Source of the DNA: Nephromyces sp. MM_2019
Taxonomy: Eukaryota; Apicomplexa; Aconoidasida; Nephromycida
Assembly (NCBI GenBank): GCA_015657535.1
Contig: JADHZB010001308.1
Span: 41,935-105,934 of the forward strand
Reading direction: 5' to 3'
DNA: 64,000 bases
In this document: positions 38,833-51,704 of the stretch, one piece after another
How the letters are laid out: every line of letters starts with the position of its first letter
Position numbering within the stretch: the stretch's first letter is position 1
Made by a program: the position numbers and the translations under genes
The notes under the pieces: model-generated
Seen by the model: only the letters and a program-made list of their open reading frames with translations
Database searches by the model: none
What the model was told of the DNA's origin: nothing

Positions 38833-41777
38833 TTATGTCTTCCCTAACTGCCGCGATCCTGAGAGGCTGCGTATTTCATCCTAAACAAACAACTCAAAAA
38901 CCCATTTTTACTTCAGTTGAAAATTTTAATGAGGAAGCCAAAATCAAACAGAAGTATGAATGATTCATACCAGCATCACCTGAATAAAACGAGGCTCAGC
39001 ATTTCATTCTCAAAATTAATACAAAATAAGAAATACCAACATCTTTTTTCCCTTTCATCTACTTAATAAAAACATTCTTTACCTGTATTAATTTTGATGC
39101 AATCAAGTCATCAAGGCTAATCCGTTCAGTTGGATCCTTTTGAAGCATCGATTGGGTAATAAATCTTAGCTCTTTAGAGTAAAATTTAGGTATCTCTTCA
39201 ACCTGAAAAATAAGAAGACTATACACTAAAAAATGCATTTATCATAAAATATACTTTGGTTTGGTAAAATAATTAGGGAGCACGCTCAGCCTTCCAATAA
39301 AAGTAAAAAAGCTATTTAAGTAAAGAGTTAAAACCAGCTTTTTAACCGTAAATTTAAATAACCCATTATCGTAACGAAAATCACGTCCATAACTTCATAG
39401 AAAAAAGATATAGGTAAAATTTATCCTACACCCTAAACCTTTTTTTTCCCGTCATTTAGCGTTTGAATGCTATTTAATGAAAGAAATAACGTACTCTTGC
39501 TTTTGCAATGATCTTAAAGAGCTCGCTCAGTGATCCCGATACCACGAAAGGGTTCCTGAGTGTGGCCAGTTCGTGGACTATTAAACCCAGGGACCATATA
39601 TCACGTGGCCATGCATACTTATGACCCTGGTTAAAGCGAACAAGTGTGTACACTTTTCAATGGAAGAGCACTTCATAGAGTACTAATAAACTAAAAGCAA
39701 AAAATTGGTAAACTGCTAGAACAGGCAATGGCGAAAACAACGCATAGTCAAATTGGAGAAAAGTAAACTTTTTTAAACAGAGTCATATCCAACGTTATTT
39801 TCTTCCTAAAGCTACATCTCAAACAGGAGCAAATTGATAGCAAGCACAGTTTAGTAGACCTCGCGCATGTCAATTCTGAATCCCATTAAATAAGGTTCCA
39901 GTTATATCTTCAAAGAAAATGTATTATAAGAGGAAATCACTGCAAGTAGTCTTTGCTCCTCAAAGAAAAATTATCCATCGTGTTAAATTTGCTAAAGTAC
40001 CAAAGTAAGTAAGTTATTTCTTTGCACTGACCATACACATTTCCGGACTTATATAGCTTGGAGTACCTACGAAGCTGTGTGTCAGCGAAGGATACGGGCC
40101 CAAAATTTTTGACACTCCGAAATCTCCCAGCTTTATTCGTCTATTTTTGTCAAGGAATACATTCAGAGGCTTCAAATCTACGAAAATGAACGCAAGCTTA
40201 CTTCAGCCAATTAGGTAAATCAAAAATTCAATTTCATAGGTATATATGCTCATAAAATAAAGAGAAATATATTCCAGAAGGCTACTTCTCAACTTTTTAA
40301 AGAGATATACGCGCCATCTGCTTCTAAAATAGTTCGTTATTCTAATTAAGGCGAACACATATCCAACACAATGCAACATGGCAGAAACAGCATGTCGATA
40401 TGCAGAATTGTGCATGTTTGTCATGCAGTACCAAGCACTTTACAATAAGTACCCCTATTAGAATAAAATGTACGTGAAAAGGGTCGCCGGGATATTATTC
40501 TCAGAGTCATAGTTATTACTTAAATTTCTCAAACCGTGAATAAACAGTGTAAAAATCTATTAAAGGCATACGCTCACCCCGGTGTAAAATTTGATTTCGG
40601 TACAGGAACTTTAGCGCTAAAGATATCTGGGCTAGCCACTTTAAAATTTGCTCCTCATCAATGGGTTCATTTTTTTCACGATGTTTTACTATCACTTCTT
40701 GAAGGTTTCCACCTAGAAAGAGTGCCCAATGCGTACTTAAATTAATGATTTCTGGTAATTCTGTTGATGAAAATGTTTCTGCACCATTTCTTTGGTTTAT
40801 AGAATCAGCTTTAAACTGTCTAGAGATATATATAAAAATTTGGGCCCTTGACGAAAAAAACTGAATATTTAAAAATAAATAGTGTAATATACCGTATGCC
40901 AAAACAAGAACATATTTATTCGAATCTCTGAAACATAGCATACTTAACTGGCAGACTATCTTAAGAAGTTCACAAAAAGTACCTTCACAGTGCTCCATCA
41001 ATATGTAAAGACATCCACTGAGGATAAAGCTATCTCGGTATCGAACGATGTAAGGGTGGTAAAGTCGTGATAAGGCCTGTAGAGAAATATTACACGGCTT
41101 GAATATTCAGTGCACGATACAAAAAGCAGGATAACTTGGGGATAGGTGTAAGCTTCTCTTCGCTCATTATAAAGATTTGACCATGAAGCAAGCATCTGCC
41201 AAACTGGAATCAAGACTGATGTGTATTTTTAGTATTTATCTACGAAAGCGCACAGATTTATGTAGAAAGCTTCCCATAAAAGGAACCTGAAAATATGCTA
41301 CATTATTTGGCAGCTTCACGCATGACGGCAATGAAATATTTGAAGAATGGCTCATAAGTTGGTATCGCTTACTTGTATTTCGTTTAAGCAAAGCAGCTTC
41401 GAATATTTTGGCATTTCTTCGATATCAATAGCCTTCATTATGCTTCTGGAAAAATTTTTATTGTTAAAACCACATAAATTAAAAGATATCTACTTCTATG
41501 GATGTGCATGGCGACTAAAAACGTAAATTTGAGTAAGTTGAATGTTACGCATAAATACTATGCGATAGCATGCCTTCATGGCAAAGCAGACAAGTTATTT
41601 GGTGTTGAGACGAATAATTTAAATCAACAAACATACAACAGTTAAGTCATACCTCCCATGCTCGCTCGACCATACAAGATACACTTTACTCTTCGGACCA
41701 CTCCAGACCATTTCTAAGATACTAATATTTTTAAGCTTCTTAAGAATTTTTTTCGTGTCTCTATCCAGTTTCAACAT
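38833..41777 (-). CDS. NEK-family Ser/Thr protein kinase, compact form (290 aa)
   Basis: A NIMA-related kinase; the family acts in mitosis, centrosome and cilium control. Eight exons: 41653-41777, 41373-41445, 40983-41076, 40578-40712, 40032-40177, 39495-39626, 39083-39202, 38833-38880; all phases fit and all introns are GT-AG. Kinase landmarks: Lys in 'SIMKAIDIEEM' (subdomain II), Glu in 'LCLNEIQALSRLYHPYIV', 'LYILMEHCEGGNLQEVI' (NEK signature), catalytic loop HRDLKPLNV split across exons 4/5, 'LGDFGVSK', 'VGTPSYISPE', 'RDIWSLGLIVHELATLRNPF', and a final 'MLQKDPTERISLDDLI'. The Gly-rich loop is degenerate (LEMVWSGPKSKVYLV), but Lys, Asp, Asn and DFG are intact, so activity is plausible. Only about 15 residues follow the kinase domain, unlike the long coiled-coil tails of most NEKs. 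The frame is open a few codons before the chosen ATG, so an upstream exon is possible. Confidence 0.95.
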
Positions 41778-43177
41778 CTTTGTCTCATACCTAAACGCTG
41801 CAATAAAGCATACTGTTTTCTAGATTATTGATATTTTATTAGAACGAAACATATGACGATGATATTATGATTTACACGCAGTTATAGTACTGCAATAACC
41901 TGAAATTTTCCCTATTAACCCTAAAAGGTCTAACAAAAATTGCTTGGGACACATTTCGCTGATCTCACGCAAGTCGTGTAGGGAATTAATACTTGCGAAG
42001 ATACCCTGCTTAAGACAAACGAATAGCCCAATTATGGAGACGGACCAGCATGACGTTTCGCTTTTCTCTAAATACGCAAAAATCTTAAAAGTGTAGCAGA
42101 ATGTTCTTATAAGATATCTTACCATCTAGTCAAGGTGATAGAGTATCATGACGTATGCCGTAAAATTTGCTCGTCATATAGTGAATGATCATAATTATTT
42201 TACAGTTATTAATTTCAGGGATCCTTCCTGGCAGAGCAATATACTTCAAGATATTGATGCATTGATAGGGAGATACTAACCTGAACTACAGAGATATAAC
42301 ATATTTTTGCCATACTGTACACTAAAGGAATAGTTTATAAGGTATGAGCCACGCGTATGCAAGAGCTGACCTGCATTTGACGCTCAGTGACACAGAACGA
42401 GCTGCAGCAGAATTAGCGGTCCACTTGAAGCTCCTAACAATTTGGGCCATACAAAGGTTTCAAGAGCTCCAACAGGCGCAAACATAGGCTAAAAGATAGC
42501 CTGAATATTCACGGCTCAACAACTTTTATGAAAAATTGGGATTTTCGTAGCTAATGAGACACTCCATATTTTTCCACATGGGGTATTAAGCAAAGGAAGC
42601 CAGTTACTACACAATATTTTATGGATCCCTAGAAGTATCGTCAACCATGTGCTTATAATCATGTTAATGTGATCGGTACAAATTCAAGCACAATAACATC
42701 TCTTCAGCATTGGAGGTGGGGAAAACATCAATTAAAGAATAGTAGTTATCTTTTAGAAAGCCACAAACTAATTAAGAGTGTTAAGGCGAAATCCATATTA
42801 AAAGCTCAATCCTGGAAAGTAGGGAACCATTCACAGAACGTATCTACGTCTGATTATGACTGCAAGTACAAGTTACCAGCTCTTACATCGCATGCTCGAT
42901 GTTCTGATCAGGCCCTGTTGACAGTGCCATACAAGTTTGGGGCATGAAGCTTAACCAGCAACACTAAGCGTCAAAAGGGTTAATCGTAAATCTCTGGCTA
43001 CATTTATTTGGCAGGAGCGCACCCCTACAGCATCCTGAGTTAAATAGAGAGTGACTTCTAAGGAGCTTTTGCATTGGAAAATTTTAATGTAAGCTAAAAA
43101 AAAGTGTCGAAGCTTAAAAGAATGCCATACCGGCATATGAAATTGCCCACCGCGATTCCAGCGCACTTCTAGAACGG
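41778..43177. other. Intergenic region between two minus-strand genes
   Basis: Apart from the short plus-strand ORF at 42344-42487 (listed) I see no supported gene. The 42669-42947 plus-strand frame has no motif. Confidence 0.4.
42344..42487 (+). CDS. Short amphipathic ORF, 47 aa
   Basis: ATG at 42344 opens a 47-codon frame 'MSHAYARADLHLTLSDTERA', then 'AAELAVHLKLLTIWAIQRFQ' and a Gln-rich end. It is strongly helix-forming and GC-richer than its surroundings. A TAAG precedes it, so it may be an exon. The minus strand is also open in part. Not recognised. Confidence 0.3.
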   Translation: MSHAYARADLHLTLSDTERAAAELAVHLKLLTIWAIQRFQELQQAQT

Positions 43178-46100
43178 TTACAGCAACAAAAACTTCGCAG
43201 GTATATCATAGAAAAATTCCTGTCGGGGGGGCATATTACTCAAAGCCTCCTATGCAAAATTCGAATATGTTGAAATGCGACGAAAATACTCGTACAGCTC
43301 AAATAGCCAACGAAGCGCATGGTTTACCAATTTTGAATGAAATTCATATCAGATCAGCAGCGTAAAACTGACCGTTATTTGGTACCATGGTTCGATGAAT
43401 CAGCATATACACCACCACGCTTAGTTTACATGTTTGCCAGCGCCAAATTTACGGTCAGATTCTCCTCTTGTGTAATCAGCGACGCAGAAATGACGGTACT
43501 CGCATGGCGGAAGTATGCGCATCTCTCCATTGACTATAATTTCCTGGTAGTTAGCTAGGTACGAGGATACTCCACTTGCAGCTTCGTTAGGGTACCGCTA
43601 TAGTTCCTACTTTAAAATGATACTTTATCGGTTATGAGCGAAAGTAGCCTGCACTGTGACTCGTGATACTGACAGTGAAAGCAACTCTAATCATTCTAGA
43701 TCATTTCATAATGCTTTCTTTGTAGTATTCTTAATGTGATATTATGAGAAGCGTAACTCCTTCAAGGCGATAAGCAAAAACCTCACAAGAGTGAGTGATC
43801 TTTTACATGTGACCATGGCTATTCGTGAGCAGACCCGTCATTGAGGCCTCCATGTACAGCGTAAACTAAACGGGAACCAGGTAGTTTACTGCGGCTTTTG
43901 GCGTGTACGTGAAATCCTGCTAGGCTATTACTCTGGGTGCACACGCTGTGGGATAACCATGTGCGCATCAGCTAGAACTACAAACCCTAGGGCGATTATA
44001 ACACAGCAGCGTGATAAGGACAATAGTAATTGTAGCCTAGTTTTTTAGCGGCAAAACGCAAAACACTTGCTGTTCACGATAGATGGGTACGCTTCCATCG
44101 CGAGGAGCATGATACTGTCCACATCATCAAACATGTGCAGTATAAACGCTCCTCACACCCTCAAAAAATCCCTGAAATTGATATTGCCTTACAAAACGTT
44201 ACTTGGAGAATTTTTTCGTAAAAACTTTGCTGCTGGGGCTTGAACACTTCAGGGGCCTTCAACAGAGAAGTATTTGACGATTATATATGTCTCTTATAAA
44301 GAATAGAACTTGGGTTAGTCACAATGTAAGCTTGCGATTATATATACCTCTATGCGAAGTATAATATTTCTTCATCCTGCACTGATTGTAAAACTACTTT
44401 ACAGTTCAAAAATCTTTGGGTAAAAGCGTTCCTGTGGTAGACTACAGCTAGTACTTCGTACTCTAGGTGATGTTGGAAGGGTAGGAACGATTACAAATCA
44501 TAAAGGTACATTCTAGTTTTTCAATTGGATACGATGTAGCGCCAGCTTTATGTTCCATAGTAATTCAGTGCGAGGCTAACAACCAATAATTGTAAACGTA
44601 GCGCCAAAATTAGCTGAAATTTCAAGTACTAAAAGTCCCAAATTAGTTATAGCAAAAATTGCACGGAGGAAGTTACATAACAAAAAATTTGTACCCGATA
44701 CTAAGGAAAGCGTATCATAATAAAATTGCTTCTAAGTATATTTCTATGGCTGGGGCTGCCATTTGTAAAGTTTTTGCCGAAGGGTATACTAGGAGCGCTT
44801 AACTTACTGGTTCGGGGTTCGAAATGGAAAAAAGTCTTTTATTGCACCTTACAAGTTATTAATAGAGCTGTTTCCTTCGTGCTTTGAAGGCACAGGACAC
44901 ATGTGCTGTTCACAGGTTTATCAGATGGAGCTGCTAAACGTAATCACACGCTCAGTTTAGAAAATAATTACTATTTGAAGCTAATGGGTGGTAGAATGGT
45001 AACATAATTTGACAACAGAAGATCCTAGTATTGACGTTTCCCAAAAAGCTAAAGAATTTACCGGTAGCAGCTTTTTATATGCTAAACACATCTCAATATA
45101 ATATTCGATCCACCCAAAACTTTGCAGGGAGCTAGCCAAATCTTTTGTTAGCAGCACAGTCACGGGACTAGCTTGCTGTTGTCGTCTTTCAGCTAAGTCT
45201 ATTTTCCAGTGGGCATATTTGCGGCGCATAACAGCTTTCTTCCTTACTTTCCAGTTGGGACGCGCATCTTCTGGACCGAAAAGCTGCCGCGAGGAGCTAT
45301 CAGCATTTAAGTTAGCTTGAAATTCTGCTGAGGGGCGCGTTTGTGCTTTTTCTGGAGGTTGTGGAATTGGTGGGTTGTCTTGGTAAAGAGCGCAACTGAA
45401 TTCTCTGTCCTGATTAGAAAGTGGACCTTGTTCGTAAATTTGTACTTTGAGAAATCAATTCGGGATAAAAACTCATGTCAAACCAATAATATCTATTGCG
45501 CAGCTCTCAGCACAGCGGAGCACGAAAGTACTACGGATTTATTATGTACCATGTCACCCGTGTTTCATATGCATAGGAATAATATATTATCACGTTAGCG
45601 CCTCAGTACACGCTGGATGCTACTTATAAAGTAATTGCTGAACAAACAGCAGATGCTTTTTTTATGGGAACAGAGGGTTCAACTATAGTACTGCATAAGA
45701 CCCTGCTGATTTTGAGTCATCAACCAAGCGAATGAACAAAGCTTCCTTCACGAGCGCAATTAGCTTGTGCCTGATGCTGCTTGCCAAGAAAAATCCACAT
45801 ATATACGTAAAATGGGGCTTTTCAGCCCCTTCCAGACTTATGAACCTTTTCTTTACAGCTGAAGCTTTCAGGCAATGGAAATACATTTACCTTCGATACT
45901 AAGACCGTCCCCATTTATTGTTGCATTAGTTTGTGGTAATCTTAAAGGTAGTGTATTCGCAGCCTTCTTGACTAAATTTTGGTGCAAAACGATGGATATC
46001 TCTTGCAGTCTCCTATGATTCTGCAGTAGTTTGCGCAGGTTACTCTGCAATCTCGTTTTCTGCGCCTTCAATGTGTTACAAGCTTCATATTGGTAACGCA

Positions 46101-46699
46101 GTTCCCTCTGGGTTTTTTCCAGATGATTTTTCAAGTTAATGAAACGCACTTCATAATTCAGTAATATTTGAACCACTTCCTGATGCGAAGCTATGGTGTG
46201 TGTCTCCCGGGGTAAGACCTGGAGTTTCCGAAACTTTGACTGTGGATCGTCCAATCTGTTATACTGTCTTCTTGCCTGAGGCAGAAAGGCTGCAGGAACT
46301 CTAATACTTGCGCACAATCATAAGTGTGAATGACAAGTATATGTAGGGAGAACATATTGAATATGTATCTGCATTTTGAGAGTGCGAGCGCTACTTGTAT
46401 AAGGAGCAAGAATCGGTTTGAGGGGCCTTGCTGCTCACTGGTGTTTGTTTTCTGCACTGTGAAAAGTCTCCACGAGTAAGCATACCAACCTGGCTGACGT
46501 TATTCCACCCTTGAGGGGCATTGGTAGGGCCATAGGAACCTGACCTTGGCAAATTTAACTCCTTGGAATAGGTACTAACAGGTCCCCTGTGTGCTACGTT
46601 CGTTGGGTTTTCCTCTAGTAAAGACGAAGATCCTGCCAATGTTAACTTGGTACCCCTTAGATTCGCTTTTTCTGTAAAATTAACGTGGGAAGGCATCAT
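43178..46699 (-). CDS. Unidentified helical/coiled-coil protein with Pro-rich region
   Basis: Exons 46490-46699 (start MMPSHVNFTEKANLRG), 46395-46451, 46219-46275, 45891-46179, then 45062-45395, 43430-43554 and 43178-43219 (stop). The first four join in phase 0 at each of three junctions and are solid. The joins 45891/45395 and 45062/43554 do not match in phase, so one or two exons are missing, or two genes are involved. Exon 4 is a long charged helix ('INLKNHLEKTQRELRYQYEA', then 'LQSNLRKLLQNHRRLQEI'), likely a coiled coil. Exon 45062-45395 has a Pro-rich 'DNPPIPQPPEKAQTRP' and basic 'KVRKKAVMRRKYAHWKIDLA'. Exon 43430-43554 reads 'NYQEIIVNGEMRILPPCEYR', followed by a segment rich in Asp, Arg and Gly. 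I cannot name the family; a cytoskeletal or centrosomal role would be a guess. Confidence 0.6.
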
Positions 46700-46817
46700 T
46701 TGTATATTTGACTCCTTGCAGGAAGCACTATATAAGAGTCAACCTAGCTTGATTCAGAGTGAGTTATTGTAAACGAAGCCGAAACACGGAAAACGCTGAG
46801 AGTACTTCAGCCTCGTT
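46700..46817. promoter_or_regulatory. Short divergent promoter region
   Basis: Only 118 bases separate the ATG of the minus-strand coiled-coil gene (46699) from an ATG on the plus strand (46818). A TATA-like CTATATAAG at 46728-46736 is placed about 80 bases before the plus-strand ATG. The layout suggests a shared bidirectional promoter. Confidence 0.4.
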
Positions 46818-49800
46818 ATGCAGCTTTTAGCAGCACGTCATGAAGATGCTTGGCTTCCCATTAAGTCTAAATTTTTAGCCGACAAGTTAATATTGCTACC
46901 GGGAAGTAATATAAATATCTAGAGATCTTGTCAACGTAATGATTTTATAAGCCAATTCAGGAGTTCATTATGATTTTTGACCTGCTTGGAGCTCGATAGG
47001 TTGTTCCGACTCAGTTTTCTCTCCCCTCACTATGATTTTTCTGCTGAAATTTTGTTTCTATTAATGCAAAAAAATTATGATAGCAATTCACAAATTGTGC
47101 GTCAACTTAAATTCGAAGGATAGGAGGAGCTTGCTATAGATATGTACAGTTTCACGTATTTAAAAAAAAAATTTTATGTCCGAATTCTCTGTTGCTGTAA
47201 CACGTTGGCTTCAATACTTTGAGCAAGGACCCACCAATCTATAGATATTAGTATTCAAGTTTCGCGCTTCAAGAAAAATTCAGAAGCAAAAAATTGAAGC
47301 ATATTGAGGTTTCGGGCATAAAATTTTCTCCGCTTATGCTCAGTATAGAAATTTAATTGTTTGCATTTATGCATTCGAAGAAAAAAATGCAATGTTCCTA
47401 AATTAGGATAAGGGCATCATTAATTACATAGAGGCGTGACTTATAATGCGGGTGCAAATTTATCCTACCGCCGTATCTTGCATTAAAATTGTTTCCCCAG
47501 CAGATTAGAGATTTATAAGGCTTAAAATCAAATAAAAAAAATTAGACTGAAGTTTGCTAGTTTGAAACTTAATATATTTTTTGCAATAAAGAATTGCCCT
47601 ACTGTTATTTTGCGGCAAATGTTGCATAATGGTGGTCGTACCCAGTAGCATCACGACTATGCAGGTAACCAAAAAAGAGCAGTTGAGACATTTAGGATTC
47701 TATTCTTTATCTCGCTTGTAACTTACAAAGGATACAGAATATACTGGAAACAGTGCACAGACACGGATATGAATTAAAATTATTTTACAAGGCACTCTAA
47801 TTTTTGTTTTGCAGTTAACGAGATATCAATACAAGCATTATTCATTATTTCACTTTTGGGTTATTTTTACCTTCGAAGCTTCGATTTTCTTGTATTTATT
47901 CGCCGAAAGGTTTTTTCGGTGCTTATCTTGCACTAAACAAAGCATAGAAGTATATTAAAGTTTTCCTCAAAGAGGCTACTCCTCACTTTTGTATCGATAA
48001 ATTATTTCTCGCAAATTTCGTAAAAATATAAAAATTATTGCGATTCATAAGTGTATATATTCAAACTAGACAATCAGTAGGTTTCAACGGCATTGGCTGC
48101 CACTTGAATTATGTTTCAGCCGTAGAATGGTAGGGGATACTTTAAGCAAGCATAGGTAATTAATTTCGTGATACCAAAATATGTCCTTTTTTTTCTTAAG
48201 TAATTCTTTTTCCAATGCTGCAAAAAGGCTGATATTCTGTTGCTACTAGAATTGAAAACCGTGAGCAAAGATTTTTGTTTATTTTGTAGAAATAGCATTT
48301 TATGTATTAGTACGCAAGTAAATATGGCTAGTATAGCATCTTATGTGGTCATTCATGAAATTTTTTTTAGCGCTTTATAGTTCTGAATATTATTTACCAA
48401 AATTTTATATTATCTCCCTATTTAAAGTTATTGAAATTATACACACTACTAATAATTATACTGCCTATAATCAAAGCCATAAAGCAATCATGCTTCCGCA
48501 GTATCATAGCAATTGTTTTAGAGTGCAAATTATTTTAACAAGTAGCACTTTTATTCTTTACAAAAAACGTGTAGAAACAGCCAAAATTATAGAAATAATA
48601 TAGGTACTAAGTGGGGAAATTCATTGTTATGCATGTTAAGATATTTGATCGAATTGAGAGAGCTACCTGCTAAATTTTTGAGTTGAATACTTCGCACTGG
48701 CTATTGATTTTATTAATGCGTAAACACTCAGAAATGTAAGAAGACTGAAAAAACCTATTAAGTGCGCAGCCTTCATCTTACGCCCTTTAAAATATTTTTT
48801 TCTGCCCGAAAAAACTTCGGGATACTTAAATTAATATAGCGCTCTGTTTTTATTACCTCGAATTTTAAAGGTTTCGCAACCATGTAATGTCAAGGAATTA
48901 CTAATTAAAAAATGTTTTCTGTAATATCCAAAAAAATACATGCTGATGCAGCACACTTATATATCTTAGAGGAAAATTCATATAATTTTGTTTGGCGTTC
49001 TTTAGGGTAAAAACATTTGTCGTTTACTCGCTATATTGGGGACGCCAATGAACTCCGCTGAATTCGGAGGGCTTTTAGATATTTCGTTATTTTCTGTGCC
49101 AAAAAAAAAGCCTAGCGATTTTTTGATCCGCATAATATGAAAATTTTGTAGAAAATTAAGCAGAATCAAACCTAGAAGGCCATCATTTTGAAGTGAGGGC
49201 TAATTGCATCTAATCCAAAGAAAGCTTAAAAATGATTAATAAATTTCATTTTGTTTCAAATAAATATTATGAAACTTAGAGTGTACTACGAATTTATTTT
49301 AAGCTGCGAATTGCCAGATTTTTGTTAAAATTTTTATAGAAAATCCAGGCACCTTCAACTGCTAGACTAGTTTGATTATGCTTTCATCATTTGAATATAT
49401 TAAATAGTTAAAAAGTGCTTTCTTTGTAGTGTAGGACACGCAATAGGCAGAAGTATTTTTAAGTTTGGACCCGCTTTTTCTGCGCATGATATACTTTCAA
49501 AATATAATTGCTTGATTAATCGGAATTACCTTTTATTTCTAAAGGTTTTGACTGGAAAAACATTAATTTAATTTTTCTCGCCAATTAACTCATGCAATAT
49601 CTTCAAGATAAAAATTGAACGTGAATAACATACATTATAATAGTTCAAAGACCTATTCCAGAAACTTTGCTCAAGAAAAGCAGTTGCGTTTATTTGGCAA
49701 CATAAAAAAGCTTTTAAGCAAGAAACAGGTGATAAGGCTTTAATGCTGCTATTACTCATAGATTTTGAACATTTAAAGCAAAATAGCAGTGAAAAACCTT

Positions 49801-51079
49801 GTTTACGGCGCTCAGCATAGCTAACATTGTTTAATTTTTAGTTCTTAAAAGTAAAGCCAAGTATATGTTTTACGCAAGTTTCAGTACGCACTGGAAAGCA
49901 CACCCTTCGCAAATTAGTGGCCTTTTTCATGTAAAATTTCTATATATTTTTGGACAGGACAATGTTTAGTTGTGTTTGAGCGCAAACGCTTAAACATCAT
50001 AATTGAAATTCTCAAACTATAAAGAATTGCGAAGCTATAAGTCAAGAATTTTTATATTACGAGGTGCAAGTTCAGTCGCTAATATACTACATATTTGCTA
50101 ACTGCATAAAGATGCTAGGGAATTGGTGAATCTAATCTGTCTATAGAGGCACCAAGAATAGAAAGACCTAAGTATAGACGTAAACTTTTTTAATTTGAAA
50201 GCGTAGATAACTTTCCATTAAATTTAATGTCTAAATTTTCGTAAATCTTTCAAAACTCCCATCTTTAGCTTTTGTGTAAAAAAATTTTCTCTGCTTTCTA
50301 CTCCATCTAAAACACTTTTTGAGCATAAGCAAAAATTTTGAAAACTTACCCCTTAATAAAATCTTAGGTTTGAAAAATGAATTACAATATAGTAGTTATT
50401 CCATGAAACTTTTTCTTAAAAATTTTGTTTTATATTTGACTGGACCAAAAAAGAGATATTAATACTATAAATTAGATTGCTTTCACGGGCTAATCGATTT
50501 GCATTTAGCGGTTGATCAAAGCTTAAATAGCATCAAGATGCTATATAATAAAATATGGGCAGCTGTTAGCAATATCTTAACTTCTAACGGTGCTTGCGGA
50601 GGGTATACTTTAACTGCCATATGCAAAGTTATTACAGAGAATCGCGCATGCTGGTAACCAAAGAAAAAAGCGCAATCCTGCGCTAAAAAATCTAGAGTTT
50701 TCTAAGTCATAAAATGCGGGATTTTTGAACTTCACTCATGTGAGATTAAGGTAAATACTGTTATTTCAGACCAGCCTATTTAATTCGAGTTTCTACAGTG
50801 GCTGATTTGGATAGCCAGACTTTTTAAAAAAATATTCTATTAAAATATTGCGGTACGGATTAAGAACGTGTAAAATATTTTTACAAATTTCATAAGCTGA
50901 AAATGAGACATCCTCGTATTCATAGAAAAAATAAGACTCCTAATTAGCACCTTGAAGGACAGATTGAACCTTTTTATGGTTATAGCGAAAATTTGTCTGA
51001 GGCTGCCTTGAGACGCCTTGCTTTGAAGAAATTGGACCTAAAATTTAGGCCAATTGAATCTTTTCAAAGTATTTTTTAG
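46818..51079 (+). CDS. Tentative plus-strand gene built from scattered exon candidates
   Basis: Candidate exons: 46818-46905 (start MQLLAARHEDAWLPIKSKFL, donor GTAATA), 49006-49140 ('ICRLLAILGTPMNSAEFGGL', ending in a stop), 50638-50712 ('RIAHAGNQRKKRNPALKNLE', ending in a stop) and 50948-51079 ('IEPFYGYSENLSEAALRRLA', then 'LKKLDLKFRPIESFQ', stop). Each follows a good acceptor and reads like protein, but they do not form one consistent chain and two of them end in stops, so more than one transcript or gene may be present. LLAILGTPM loosely recalls the post-subdomain-IX segment of CDK-type kinases, too weakly to call. The rest of 47-51 kb is AT-rich with no visible gene. Confidence 0.35.
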
Positions 51080-51704
51080 CAAACAAAAAACTGCAGAAAT
51101 ACTTATTGGGCTTTTAAATTAACCTTTGAAAACGTTCACACTCTAACATTGGCTAGTTGCTGCAAAAAATATAAAAATCCGCGATAAAAGCTTATATTTA
51201 AATATAAATAAATTTTATTTGAAAGACTAAAAAAACAAATTATTTAAAAAAACCAACTTAACTAGCAGTTACGTACGGCTTCATGACCAAAACATTTTTG
51301 AAGCAATCAAAATAATAGCAGAAATATATAAATAGTCTAAAGAAAAAATAACCGCTAAATATATTAAATAGATAAACTCTGCTAGGTGCTTTTTTATGTT
51401 AAATGAAGAATTAATTTTGTCAAAATCTGGAAATACTCAATTAAAGTATACAATAAATGTCATAGCACAATGGATTAGAAGTAATAGCAAAAACTACATC
51501 CCTCAATTAAACAACCGATTAGCCAATAAAGCAGCTTTTTATTTGAGTTATCACAAAACACCTTTTATAATTTTAAAAAAAAATATGCACAAACTAATTT
51601 AGACAATGTTCGCTATTACCAGACTTATTCAATAATAATATAATAAAGCAAAAACACAAGATACGTACATAAACAACATTCTAATGTTGACCCACGCTGC
51701 TTAC
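51080..51704. other. AT-rich spacer
   Basis: Lies between the tentative plus-strand terminal exon and the last recognised module of the minus-strand array. A 68-codon frame at 51396-51602 shows no motif. Confidence 0.4.

Noticed and set aside
43337..43558. 73-codon plus-strand frame
   Set aside because: The minus-strand exon 43430-43554 has clean acceptor and donor and a more protein-like sequence.
44740..44835. Possible tRNA because of GGTTCGAAA
   Set aside because: No acceptor stem or anticodon arm could be paired around it.
49006..49140. CDK-like kinase gene
   Set aside because: Only a nine-residue resemblance (LLAILGTPM); none of the catalytic kinase motifs was found on the plus strand nearby.
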